64,000 bases of DNA, taken from NCBI RefSeq assembly GCF_003150675.1, contig NZ_QGGB01000003.1:124001-188000 (forward strand). Reading direction: 5' to 3'. The translations under genes and the position numbers were made by a program. The notes under the pieces were generated by a model, which saw only the letters and a program-made list of their open reading frames with translations, had not been told where the DNA came from and made no database searches. Source of the DNA: Rhodohalobacter mucosus. Lineage in GTDB: Bacteria; Bacteroidota; Rhodothermia; Balneolales; Balneolaceae. Shown here in pieces: positions 16,458-24,029 of this stretch (position 1 is its first letter; each line of letters starts with the position of its first letter).

Positions 16458-17879
16458 ATGTCATTAAAAAAATTCACGTCTATCCTGTTTGTTCTTCTAA
16501 GTGTGATATCCTTTTCAGGATGTATTCAGTTCAATGAAAGCAGTACGTCTCAAACGGTAGCGATCACGGGAGCCACGCTTTTTGATGGCAACGGTGGAGA
16601 GCCTGTAACCCAAAGTGTGGTTGTGGTTAGCGGAGGAGTGATTGATTGCATCGGTGCGGAGGGCGACTGCTATATTCCGACAGGAGCAGAGGTGGTTGAT
16701 GCCTCCGGTCAATTTATCATGCCCGGCATGATCGACGTACACATGCACTTTTTTCAGACCGGCTTTTTTGACAGCCGTCCGGATGGAATGGACCTGAATG
16801 ATACCTATCCGTTTCCCGAAGTGGCCGCCTATCAGCAGAAGAATCCGGAACGGTATTATGAGAGTTATCTCTGCTCCGGAGTTACCGGCGTATACGATGT
16901 TGGCGGAGCCTCCTGGTCCATAGCTTTTCAGGATCATGCCGAAAACCATCCCATGGCTCCGCACGTGGCTGCAGCGGGACCCCTGATTACACCGGCCCAG
17001 GGTGCACCATTCGATCTGCCCTCCGATAAAGTGCTGGTGCCGCTCAATACCGTGGATGACGGAATCAAAACTGTTCAGTACCTGTCGGAACTGGGAAGCA
17101 CAGGCATCAAATTCTGGCAGCTTGATGCAGGGGATGAAGCATTCATGAGCAGGGTGGAAGCGGCGGCAGAAGAGATCGAAAGGAGAGGAAACCAGATGAT
17201 TGCTCATGCCACCACTCTTGAACAGGCCAAAGCCGCACTTCGGAACAATACCAAACTGCTGGTGCACAGCGTGAGTGACACGGAAGTAGACAATGAATTT
17301 ATTGAACTGGCCCTGGCTAACGGAACCGTTTATAATCCCACGCTAATTGTGAGCAGCGGATATCTCCTGGCCTACAGGGCCGCTGCGGGAATTGAGCCGT
17401 TTGAGATTGTGGATCCGAACGGCTGTGTGGATGATAAAACCAGGGAGCTGATGGAAACCGCGTCGCAGTTCAGCGATAACCCAAGATTTACGGATGGGTT
17501 TCTGAACAGAATCCGGAATTTTGACCCGGAGACAAACCGTGTGAATGAGATTGATGAAATAAATCTGATGAAAGTATATGAAGCCGGCATTCCCGTTGCG
17601 GTAGGCACCGATGCGGGCAACCCCGGAACACTGCACGGTATCTCCATCTTTGACGAATTGGAGGCCATGCAGGATGCAGGCATACCGGCGGAAGATCTGA
17701 TCGTCATGGCTACCAAAAATGGTGCACAGGCGATGCGCCGCCTGGACGATTTCGGTACCCTTGAGGAAGGAAAACTGGCAAATTTATTGATTCTGAATCA
17801 GGATCCGTCTGAGGACATTTCGAATATGCGTTCAATTAAGGAGGTGATGGTGAAAGGGGCCTTTTTTAGTGAAAAGTGA
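16458..17879 (+). CDS. Amidohydrolase-family lipoprotein (imidazolonepropionase/prolidase-like)
   Basis: 473 aa with a lipoprotein signal ending SFSGC (Cys22). The amidohydrolase metal site is visible: His95 and His97 in DVHMHF, a Lys in the TGIKFWQLD strand, His in MIAHATT, His in LLVHSVSD and Asp in VGTDAGN. The closing VMATKNGAQAMRRLDDFGTLEEGKLANLLIL is characteristic of the family. Secreted members hydrolyse cyclic amides or X-Pro dipeptides; the exact substrate is unknown. A heptamer array starts inside its stop codon. Divergent from the Crp/Fnr gene. Confidence 0.9.
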   Translation: MSLKKFTSILFVLLSVISFSGCIQFNESSTSQTVAITGATLFDGNGGEPVTQSVVVVSGGVIDCIGAEGDCYIPTGAEVVDASGQFIMPGMIDVHMHFFQTGFFDSRPDGMDLNDTYPFPEVAAYQQKNPERYYESYLCSGVTGVYDVGGASWSIAFQDHAENHPMAPHVAAAGPLITPAQGAPFDLPSDKVLVPLNTVDDGIKTVQYLSELGSTGIKFWQLDAGDEAFMSRVEAAAEEIERRGNQMIAHATTLEQAKAALRNNTKLLVHSVSDTEVDNEFIELALANGTVYNPTLIVSSGYLLAYRAAAGIEPFEIVDPNGCVDDKTRELMETASQFSDNPRFTDGFLNRIRNFDPETNRVNEIDEINLMKVYEAGIPVAVGTDAGNPGTLHGISIFDELEAMQDAGIPAEDLIVMATKNGAQAMRRLDDFGTLEEGKLANLLILNQDPSEDISNMRSIKEVMVKGAFFSEK

Positions 17880-17926
17880 AAAGGCAAAAGGGAAACGTCA
17901 GACGTCAAACGTCAAATGTGAGACGG
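17878..17926. repeat. Degenerate 7-bp tandem array after the amidohydrolase gene
   Basis: Seven consecutive 7-bp units in one phase, for example CAAAAGG, GAAACGT, CAGACGT, CAAACGT and CAAATGT, starting in the stop codon of the amidohydrolase gene. The units share purine-rich positions 1-3 and a G at position 6. It belongs to the family of heptamer arrays seen at 18.0, 21.2-21.9 and 39.5-39.9 kb. Confidence 0.7.
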
Positions 17927-18024
17927 GAAGAACGATATGCGATTCGAGTCCTGAGTGGAGTCGAAGGGTGAGGTTTGGGATTGTCGATCTCAGAAGTACA
18001 TTTTTCCTTGAACCTTAACCGATA

Positions 18025-18059
18025 CAACTCAAAACTCAAAACTCAACACTCAAAACTCA
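18025..18059. repeat. 7-bp tandem array (AAACTCA) abutting the TonB-receptor stop
   Basis: Five in-phase heptamers: CAACTCA, AAACTCA twice, ACACTCA, AAACTCA. It ends 4 bp from the stop codon of the minus-strand TonB-receptor gene. Confidence 0.85.
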
Positions 18060-18063
18060 CTCG

Positions 18064-20328
18064 CTAAATCACAAGCCTCAGCGACACATACGGAAAAAAC
18101 GGCGACTGATCCACGCGTTGTAGTACGCTGTAGTCAAAATTGAAGATGTTGCTGCGATTGTAGAGGTTGATGGCCCCGGCCTGCGTCTCGAGTACCAGAC
18201 CGTTTTTTAACTGAATGTCGCGGCTCAGTGAAACATCCAGGCGGTGATAGGTTGGCATGCGTCCGTTATAGGGTTCACTGAAGAGAATGCGTGCCTGTCC
18301 GGGATCTGTTTTGGGGTTTTCAAAAGGCAAACGCAGAAAAAAGTCATACCCGAAGATCTCAGTGTAGGGTTTGCCGCTGCCAAACTCCCAGCGCGTATCC
18401 AGGTTGAAGCCGGCAAGCTCAAAACCCGCAGCCACATTCAGCTTGTGGCGCTGATCGTGCGCGGGTGAATAGGAAAAAACGGGTTCCTCAACCCAAGCTC
18501 CCAGATCGCCGCTCACTGCCTCATATTCCGATTTGGACCAGCCGTAAGATATGGTTGCGTAGTATGAAGATCGCTCAAGCATCATTTTTACATCAGCACC
18601 AAACGTAAGCCCTTCTGCCCGGGCCGTTTCGATCTCAATCCGGGGTTCCGGGTTCCATTTTGAAACAGGGACATTATCATGCTGCTTAACATATCCTTCA
18701 GCGTTGAACGATAAGAAATTGCCAAGCCTTTGGTTGACTCCAATCATACCGTGAAGGGATGACGGAAGAGGGTTGTCAATTTCAACGGGCTGGTAAACCA
18801 TAAATACGGTGCCTGCGTCCCGTTCATCACTGATTCCGGAGTGGGTTTGCACGTACCTGCCTGCCGCCAGTGAGAGTTGTGACCGGTCACTCTGACCCGG
18901 CTGCCAGGAAATGCGAATCCTGGGTTCAAAGGTGATGGGCATATCGAGCGTGAACTGTGAGGAGACGCCGGGATAGAAGGTGAGGCCCGTTGCGGGTTCC
19001 CATTCCGTAGCCAGATACATGTGTGTCACCGGCATCTTACGGTTCACGCTTTCAAGTGAAATAAATCTGGAAAAACGTTCATCCAGCTCAACGGAATAGC
19101 TTTTTAAATTAAAGCTGAACCCCAGATCCACCGGCAGATTCATGAGCTGCTCACGGATATCCACTTTCAGGTATACCTGGCCAATAGAAGAGAAACGCTC
19201 GCGCTGTCCCGGTGATCCCTCTTCATTGGCATACCGGGTGTAACCTGCCGAAACATTGAACGGATGGCTGAAAAATTCGGAATATCCAAGGCAACGGGCA
19301 CCAGCTGCCACATTGGTCCACTTGTGATCCACGTTGCGAAGCGGGACGATTTCACCGCTGTCGTAGGTGTACAGGCCTGTAATGCTGCATGTGATATTCT
19401 CTCCCTGAATGGTATACCGGCCCGTAAAATCTCCAAACCGGATATTCTGATCCTCGCCGGTCAGGCTACTGCCGGTCCGGTCAATCAGCGAGTAGCGCCC
19501 GCTCAATAAAAAGGAGGAACGGTCGGTTTTAAAAGGGCCCTCAGCCTGAAGTGCCGTCATGTAGGGGCTGACCGACGCCGCGGCCCTGTGGTCTCTCATA
19601 TTACCGGGACGCAGTGCAATATCAAGAACTGCGGAGGTTGCATCGTTAAATTTCGGGCTGAAACCGCCGGAAAACAGATCGGCATCCTGAATCAGATCGT
19701 CCGGAAAGGCGGAGAAGAGGTTGGATATGTGAAATGGTTTTACAATCGGCATATTATCTACAAGCACCAGGTTCTGGTCGGGCGTGCCTCCGCGGATGTA
19801 GAGATCTCCTCCGCGATCGCCGCTGGTAATTACACCGGGGACGGTTTGTAAAAACGTAGCCAGGTCGCCTCCTGCCACAGGTGAAGGAGTTCGGGAAATT
19901 TGCCTGCTGGTTATCCGCTGCACGCCCACTTCACCCGTTGTTATATAGCGTTGCTCGATCACTGTGAGCTCACCGATCTCTCCGACAGCCGGATTCAGTA
20001 CGGCACGAATAATTTTTCGCTCGCCACCGGCAAAGGTGAGCAGTTCCGTGTAGGGTTCAAAGCCCACGTACGAGATTCTGAGCTCGAGTTCGTCACGAAC
20101 GGGCACATTCCGAATTTCACAGAGTCCGTCGCGGTCGGAGATGCAAAATAGCTCGGGAGCTTGTTCGGATCCCGGTTCTTCCAGAATCACCGTAGCCCCA
20201 ATCAGTGGAGTGCCGTCTTCGCCGTTCAGCGTAAGCACCCTGAGCAGTGCCCCGTCCTGTGCCTGAACGGCTTGAACCGTCAAAGTATAGAAAATAACAG
20301 AGAGCGCTATGGCAATTGTCTTCTTCAC
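18064..20328 (-). CDS. TonB-dependent outer-membrane receptor
   Basis: 754 aa, starting at a GTG. A signal peptide (about residues 1-23) is followed by a carboxypeptidase-regulatory-like domain (GTPLIGATVILEE, residues 38-110), a plug domain (about 125-235, with RGGTPDQNLVLVDNMPI) and a 22-strand barrel ending in an aromatic-rich strand. It would import a large or scarce ligand through the outer membrane using TonB energy. The gene follows a DUF4249-type lipoprotein by 13 bp, so they form a two-gene uptake operon. It lacks SusD and is shorter than SusC proteins, pointing to a siderophore/metal or small-molecule ligand rather than a glycan; this is inference. Confidence 0.93.
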   Translation of the reverse strand: MKKTIAIALSVIFYTLTVQAVQAQDGALLRVLTLNGEDGTPLIGATVILEEPGSEQAPELFCISDRDGLCEIRNVPVRDELELRISYVGFEPYTELLTFAGGERKIIRAVLNPAVGEIGELTVIEQRYITTGEVGVQRITSRQISRTPSPVAGGDLATFLQTVPGVITSGDRGGDLYIRGGTPDQNLVLVDNMPIVKPFHISNLFSAFPDDLIQDADLFSGGFSPKFNDATSAVLDIALRPGNMRDHRAAASVSPYMTALQAEGPFKTDRSSFLLSGRYSLIDRTGSSLTGEDQNIRFGDFTGRYTIQGENITCSITGLYTYDSGEIVPLRNVDHKWTNVAAGARCLGYSEFFSHPFNVSAGYTRYANEEGSPGQRERFSSIGQVYLKVDIREQLMNLPVDLGFSFNLKSYSVELDERFSRFISLESVNRKMPVTHMYLATEWEPATGLTFYPGVSSQFTLDMPITFEPRIRISWQPGQSDRSQLSLAAGRYVQTHSGISDERDAGTVFMVYQPVEIDNPLPSSLHGMIGVNQRLGNFLSFNAEGYVKQHDNVPVSKWNPEPRIEIETARAEGLTFGADVKMMLERSSYYATISYGWSKSEYEAVSGDLGAWVEEPVFSYSPAHDQRHKLNVAAGFELAGFNLDTRWEFGSGKPYTEIFGYDFFLRLPFENPKTDPGQARILFSEPYNGRMPTYHRLDVSLSRDIQLKNGLVLETQAGAINLYNRSNIFNFDYSVLQRVDQSPFFPYVSLRLVI

Positions 20329-20341
20329 GAACAGTGTTTGT

Positions 20342-21154
20342 TTATTGAGACGCGTCTATAGGGATGGCCAGCGTATCGGCATAGAATCCGCCGAATTGCC
20401 GTGTGGTTTGCAGAATATTGGTCAGGTCCTCATTCAGTTTTTCATAAAAACCGGGTGAGTAGTGTGCTATGGCAACATAGATATTTCCTCTTGTAAGAAG
20501 GGAAGAGCATACACCAAATGTGCTTGCGATCCCCTGAGCTGTAATAAGCGGATTTACGGTGATACTGACCCGGTTCGTGTAGGTGGATGGCCCCAGTTCA
20601 ATCAATCTTCCCCATCTCCCTTTTTGGTCAGGCGTATCCGGTTCCAATCCAAATCGAATAACAAGTGTGCCGCCGTTCATTGGGTCAAAAACCAGGTTTA
20701 ATGGTGTGGTGCAGGCATCGTTTTCCCTGTTTACCTGCGGCACCGGAAGGGTGGGAGTGACAGTTTCAAGTTCTACCAGGTCGCCGTTCGAATTTTCCAC
20801 TCTGAGCAGATAGGGAGTATCGGGAACCACACCGTCACTGACCTGAAATGTGTGAAGATACACCCCTTCAAACTCACGAACGGTGCTGCCCAGCGTGGTG
20901 CTGACACCCGAACGCAGATTTTGAAGTGTAACCACTGCATCCAGGTCTTCGGTGGCTTCTAAAGTAAAGGGGGCATTCAGGTCTCTAACACGGATATAGC
21001 TTTTCTCCTCCAGTAGATCCAGGGTTCCGTGGATGGAGAAGGTGCCGTTGTCGGGGCCGGATGGGTCAAACGAATTGTCGCAAGCGATAAACAGAAAGGG
21101 TGTCGCCACAACAAAAAGACCCCAAAAAAGAAAGCGGTTTACCGGAAGTTTCAT
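20342..21154 (-). CDS. DUF4249-type lipoprotein, partner of the TonB receptor
   Basis: 270 aa from the ATG at 21154 (a TTG three codons earlier also lies in frame). The signal peptide ends with FLFIAC, a lipobox, so the protein is anchored in a membrane. The body is predicted all-beta with VTLQNLRSGVSTTLG and TPYLLRVENSNGDLVELETVT, matching DUF4249 proteins that nearly always accompany TonB receptors in Bacteroidota. Its likely place is the outer membrane as an accessory or surface lid. It is the first gene of the operon. Confidence 0.85.
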   Translation of the reverse strand: MKLPVNRFLFWGLFVVATPFLFIACDNSFDPSGPDNGTFSIHGTLDLLEEKSYIRVRDLNAPFTLEATEDLDAVVTLQNLRSGVSTTLGSTVREFEGVYLHTFQVSDGVVPDTPYLLRVENSNGDLVELETVTPTLPVPQVNRENDACTTPLNLVFDPMNGGTLVIRFGLEPDTPDQKGRWGRLIELGPSTYTNRVSITVNPLITAQGIASTFGVCSSLLTRGNIYVAIAHYSPGFYEKLNEDLTNILQTTRQFGGFYADTLAIPIDASQ

Positions 21155-21224
21155 GCAAAACAATATACTGGTACTGAGTGTAAAAAAAATAGCATAATGA
21201 TGCGATGAGGGGGGCGAATTTCAG

Positions 21225-21252
21225 GTGGGTGGTTGTTCGTTGTTCGTTGTAG
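21225..21252. repeat. Short 7-bp array (GTTGTTC) upstream of the DUF4249-TonB operon
   Basis: Four in-phase heptamers: GTGGGTG, GTTGTTC twice, GTTGTAG. They are reverse complements of the CAACNNN-type units at 21335-21411, so the two arrays face each other across 80 bp. Confidence 0.6.
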
Positions 21253-21334
21253 ATAGGGTATTAAAATACTGATAAAAATTGACATAACTACGAAAAAATT
21301 AAAATTTTGCTCACGAGAATTCGGGACCTTTTGC

Positions 21335-21411
21335 CTTTTCAAAACTCAAGACTCAAGACTATTGACTACCAACCACCAACCTCTAACAACTAACTCAACA
21401 CTCAAAACTAC
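21335..21411. repeat. Degenerate 7-bp tandem array running into the VOC gene stop
   Basis: Eleven consecutive heptamers hold one phase: CTTTTCA, AAACTCA, AGACTCA and onward through CAACCAC-like units to ACACTCA and AAACTAC. The last unit overlaps the stop codon of the minus-strand VOC gene at 21408. Individual units drift but positions 3-5 (A-C-T/C) persist. Confidence 0.75.
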
Positions 21412-21839
21412 TTAGTCGTCGGCCCGCCCATTTCGGTAAACACACGGTCAACCGGCTCCCAGAGCTCTATCTTGTTGCCGAAGGGATCCATGATGTGCAC
21501 GAACTTGCCGTAGTCGTACTCGGTGATTTCATCCACAACCGTGACGCCATTCTCCCGGAACTGCTCAACGAGACCCTCAATATTCTGAACCCTGTAATTG
21601 ATCATAAATGGCTGTTCGGAGGGATTGAAGTATTCAGTATCTGCCGAAAATGGACCCCATTGCAAGTAATTGATTTCATCCGGACGATGGGCATTTCGGA
21701 ACTCAAAAGAGGAGCCATATTCGTTGATCGTAAGGCCGAGATGCTTTCCATACCATTCCCGAACTTTCTCAGGATTTTTCGTTTTAAAAAAAATGCCGCC
21801 GATACCGGTTACTTTGGGTTTCAGATCTTTTTGGTTCAT
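21408..21839 (-). CDS. VOC-family (glyoxalase-fold) protein bracketed by heptamer arrays
   Basis: 143 aa with VOC modules: VTGIGGIFFKTKNPEKVREWYGKHLGL at the N-terminus and a second unit ending VHIMDPFGNKIELWEPVD, where Glu in IELWEP is the conserved metal ligand of this fold. A glyoxalase/dioxygenase-type reaction or small-molecule binding is possible; the family is too broad for more. The start codon lies only 3 bp from a long TATTGAG array and the stop overlaps another array, so leader and tail of the mRNA are made of repeats and no Shine-Dalgarno site exists. Confidence 0.87.
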   Translation of the reverse strand: MNQKDLKPKVTGIGGIFFKTKNPEKVREWYGKHLGLTINEYGSSFEFRNAHRPDEINYLQWGPFSADTEYFNPSEQPFMINYRVQNIEGLVEQFRENGVTVVDEITEYDYGKFVHIMDPFGNKIELWEPVDRVFTEMGGPTTK

Positions 21840-21842
21840 TTT

Positions 21843-21932
21843 TATTGAGTATTGAGTATTGAGTATTGAGTATTGAGTATTGAGTATTGAGTATTGAGTA
21901 TTGAGTATTGAGTATTGGGTATTGGGTATTGA
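21843..21932. repeat. Long perfect 7-bp tandem array (TATTGAG) at the VOC gene start
   Basis: Ten exact copies of TATTGAG, two of TATTGGG and a partial copy, 90 bp in all. It starts 3 bp upstream of the ATG of the minus-strand VOC gene, so the leader reads as CTCAATA repeats. A perfect array of this length is expected to vary in copy number by slippage. Confidence 0.95.
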
Positions 21933-21934
21933 TC

Positions 21935-21962
21935 AGGCAAAAGGCAAAAGGCAAAAGGCAAA
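21935..21962. repeat. Second heptamer array (AGGCAAA), adjacent
   Basis: Four exact copies of AGGCAAA, two bases after the TATTGAG array. Unrelated sequence but the same 7-bp period. Confidence 0.85.
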
Positions 21963-22000
21963 AAAGCTAATGGGTTGGCAGATGACTCAATTCCTAAAGT

Positions 22001-22032
22001 ACTTAAACACCTTAACACATTAACACCTTTTC
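22001..22032. repeat. 8-bp tandem array
   Basis: Four in-phase octamers: ACTTAAAC, ACCTTAAC, ACATTAAC, ACCTTTTC. It lies in the 0.5-kb gene-free region between the VOC gene and the Gfo/Idh gene. Confidence 0.65.
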
Positions 22033-22181
22033 ACTGTCAGAACTAACATACTGTTGACCTGACACACTGTGAAATGACCAGTCCTTCTTCTGTACTAACT
22101 GATCTTTCCCGGAATCCCTCGATGCAATTCTCAGCGTTGTTCCAAACCTCGCCTCGGGATTATCCTTCTGTACTCTTATAA

Positions 22182-22228
22182 CCCCGCGCTTCGCACGGGG
22201 CTATTGATGTTTAACGCCTCCGGCGTTA
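22182..22228. repeat. REP-like double hairpin
   Basis: Two GC-rich hairpins 11 bp apart: CCCCGCGC/GCACGGGG (one mismatch, 3-nt loop) and the perfect TAACGCC/GGCGTTA (3-nt loop). The paired form resembles REP elements that are mobilised by RAYT-type transposases in several phyla, but no such gene is in the window. With the preceding 100 bp it may form one repeated unit. Confidence 0.6.
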
Positions 22229-22324
22229 GAGTCGTGGACATCTGCTAATTGGACATTGTAACTGAATTAGACTTCATGCTTTTTTGACTGTGTTTTTTGC
22301 AAAGCAATGCGTAAACAAACAAAC

Positions 22325-22366
22325 TTGCTCGGTTGCTCGGTTGCTCGGTTGCTCGGTTGCTCGGTT
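22325..22366. repeat. 8-bp tandem array (TTGCTCGG) after the Gfo/Idh gene
   Basis: Five exact copies of TTGCTCGG plus two bases, ending 3 bp before the stop codon of the minus-strand Gfo/Idh gene. As with the heptamers, the array abuts a stop codon. Confidence 0.9.
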
Positions 22367-22369
22367 CCC

Positions 22370-23836
22370 TCAAACTTCCCATCCTTCCCGATACTCCCTG
22401 CCGACATATTGATTGGCTTCTTCCAGGTTGGTGATTCGCATATTTTCACCGTCCCACAGCAGTTTCTTCCGGCCGAAGTATTCCATTCCGCCGCGGCTGT
22501 TTTCCCTGCGAAGCATATAGCTCCGGATCGCCAGGTTGCCCATCAGCACGGTTTCGGTCATCGGACCCGCATAGTCAAATGATGAAGTGAGTGCACGGTG
22601 CTCCGCGCTGTCGTATCCGGCTTTGCAGGCATCCACCCACATGCGCTGGTGACCGTATTCGGGTTCTTCATTCTCTTCGGTTTCCGGACCGAACTCCGTG
22701 GTGCCGTCGTTCAGGTAGAGCTTCGGCATCAGCGGCGAGCTGTCGTTGATATTTGTTGTAATAACGCCATTTTCGCCAATAATGAGAACCCCGTTGGCGC
22801 TGCCCGGTCCGCCCATATCGTGGTCGGGTGGAATGATCTCCAGCCTGGAGGGACGAATACCGCCATCACTCCATGTCATGGTTATGGGGCCCCCGGTTTT
22901 TTCCGTTGCATCGTAGTGCATGGTAATAAAGGAGGACGCCGGGCAACCTTCCGGATGGTAGTCGGGTGTCCACATACGAGTAAAAATGGTGCCCACACTG
23001 CATTCAGCATCGGTGGGATAGGTGAGGCCCAGCGTGCGGTAGGGAATGTCAATAAGGTGGCATCCTACGTCGCCCAGTGCACCGGTACCATAGTCCCACC
23101 ATCCCCGCCAGTTAAACGGATGCAGTTGCGGAGTATACGGGCGATAGGCTGCGGGACCCAGCCAGAGTTCCCATTCCAGGTCGTCCGGCTTTTGGGAGGG
23201 ATCGGGTTCGGGCATCGCAAAGCCCTGCGGCCAGACCGGCCGGTTGGTCCAGACCTTTACGTCAGTGATATTTCCCAGAACGCCTGAGTCCACCCAGCCC
23301 TGAACCATACCCAACAGAGGATTGGATGCTCCCTGGTTGCCCATCTGGGTCACAATACGCTGTTCACGGGCCATTTCGGTTAGCAGTCGTGCCTCCCGGA
23401 TATTGTGTGTTACGGGTTTTTGCACATAAACGTGGATGCCGCGTTCCATCGCAGCTTTTGCAGCCGGCGCATGAACGTGGTCGGGGGTGGAGATGGTAAC
23501 TGCATCAATATCAGGTTCACGGTCGAACATCTCGCGGTAATCATGGTAGCGCGCAGCATCCGGGAAAGCCTCCACGGCGCGCGATGCCGATCCGGAAAAG
23601 TGTACATCACAGAGTGCAGCAACCCGTTCGCGTCCGTTCACGGTTGCGTTCGATATATCGCTGAATCCTTTTCCCCCGGCACCAATCGCTGCAAGGTTCA
23701 GCCGGTCGCTGGGTGCGGTATAGCCAATGCCTCCCAGGACATGGCGTGGAACAAATATAAACGATGAAGCAAGAGCACTTTTTTTGATGAATTCCTTGCG
23801 GGACAGAGCCGATTTTTCTTCGTGGTCGTTTTTCAT
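22370..23836 (-). CDS. Secreted Gfo/Idh/MocA-family oxidoreductase
   Basis: 488 aa. The N-terminus has a Tat-like signal (SRKEFIKKSALASSFIF, residues 12-28), so the protein is probably exported folded with its cofactor. The NAD(P)-binding domain follows (NLAAIGAGGKGFSDI, then VAALCDVHFSG) and the EKPVT-equivalent motif reads VQKPVTHN. A large C-terminal domain with WRGWWDYGTGALGDVGCHLIDIP is typical of periplasmic Bacteroidota members. These enzymes oxidise or epimerise sugars and inositols, or cleave glycosidic bonds; the substrate is unknown. It may cooperate with extracellular glycan degradation. Confidence 0.9.
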   Translation of the reverse strand: MKNDHEEKSALSRKEFIKKSALASSFIFVPRHVLGGIGYTAPSDRLNLAAIGAGGKGFSDISNATVNGRERVAALCDVHFSGSASRAVEAFPDAARYHDYREMFDREPDIDAVTISTPDHVHAPAAKAAMERGIHVYVQKPVTHNIREARLLTEMAREQRIVTQMGNQGASNPLLGMVQGWVDSGVLGNITDVKVWTNRPVWPQGFAMPEPDPSQKPDDLEWELWLGPAAYRPYTPQLHPFNWRGWWDYGTGALGDVGCHLIDIPYRTLGLTYPTDAECSVGTIFTRMWTPDYHPEGCPASSFITMHYDATEKTGGPITMTWSDGGIRPSRLEIIPPDHDMGGPGSANGVLIIGENGVITTNINDSSPLMPKLYLNDGTTEFGPETEENEEPEYGHQRMWVDACKAGYDSAEHRALTSSFDYAGPMTETVLMGNLAIRSYMLRRENSRGGMEYFGRKKLLWDGENMRITNLEEANQYVGREYREGWEV

Positions 23837-24029
23837 TTTTGCGCTGGATTAATGAACAATTTGGAATATATGGATGACGATAAGGGCGATCTGTTGTATA
23901 CAATCTTCAGCTGATGGATATTCAGCATTTCAGACGGATAAATCAAAAAAGGTTCGCGCTATGGATTTCATATTTGCATAAGAGTTTTGTATATCAACAA
24001 GAACTCCCCGCAAAAATTAAAAAAGCACC

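Larger units (their letters stand above)
21963..22369. other. Repeat-rich gene-free region
   Basis: No gene. It holds the octamer arrays and the REP-like hairpins listed separately, in the 5' region of the VOC gene and the 3' region of the Gfo/Idh gene. Confidence 0.6.
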
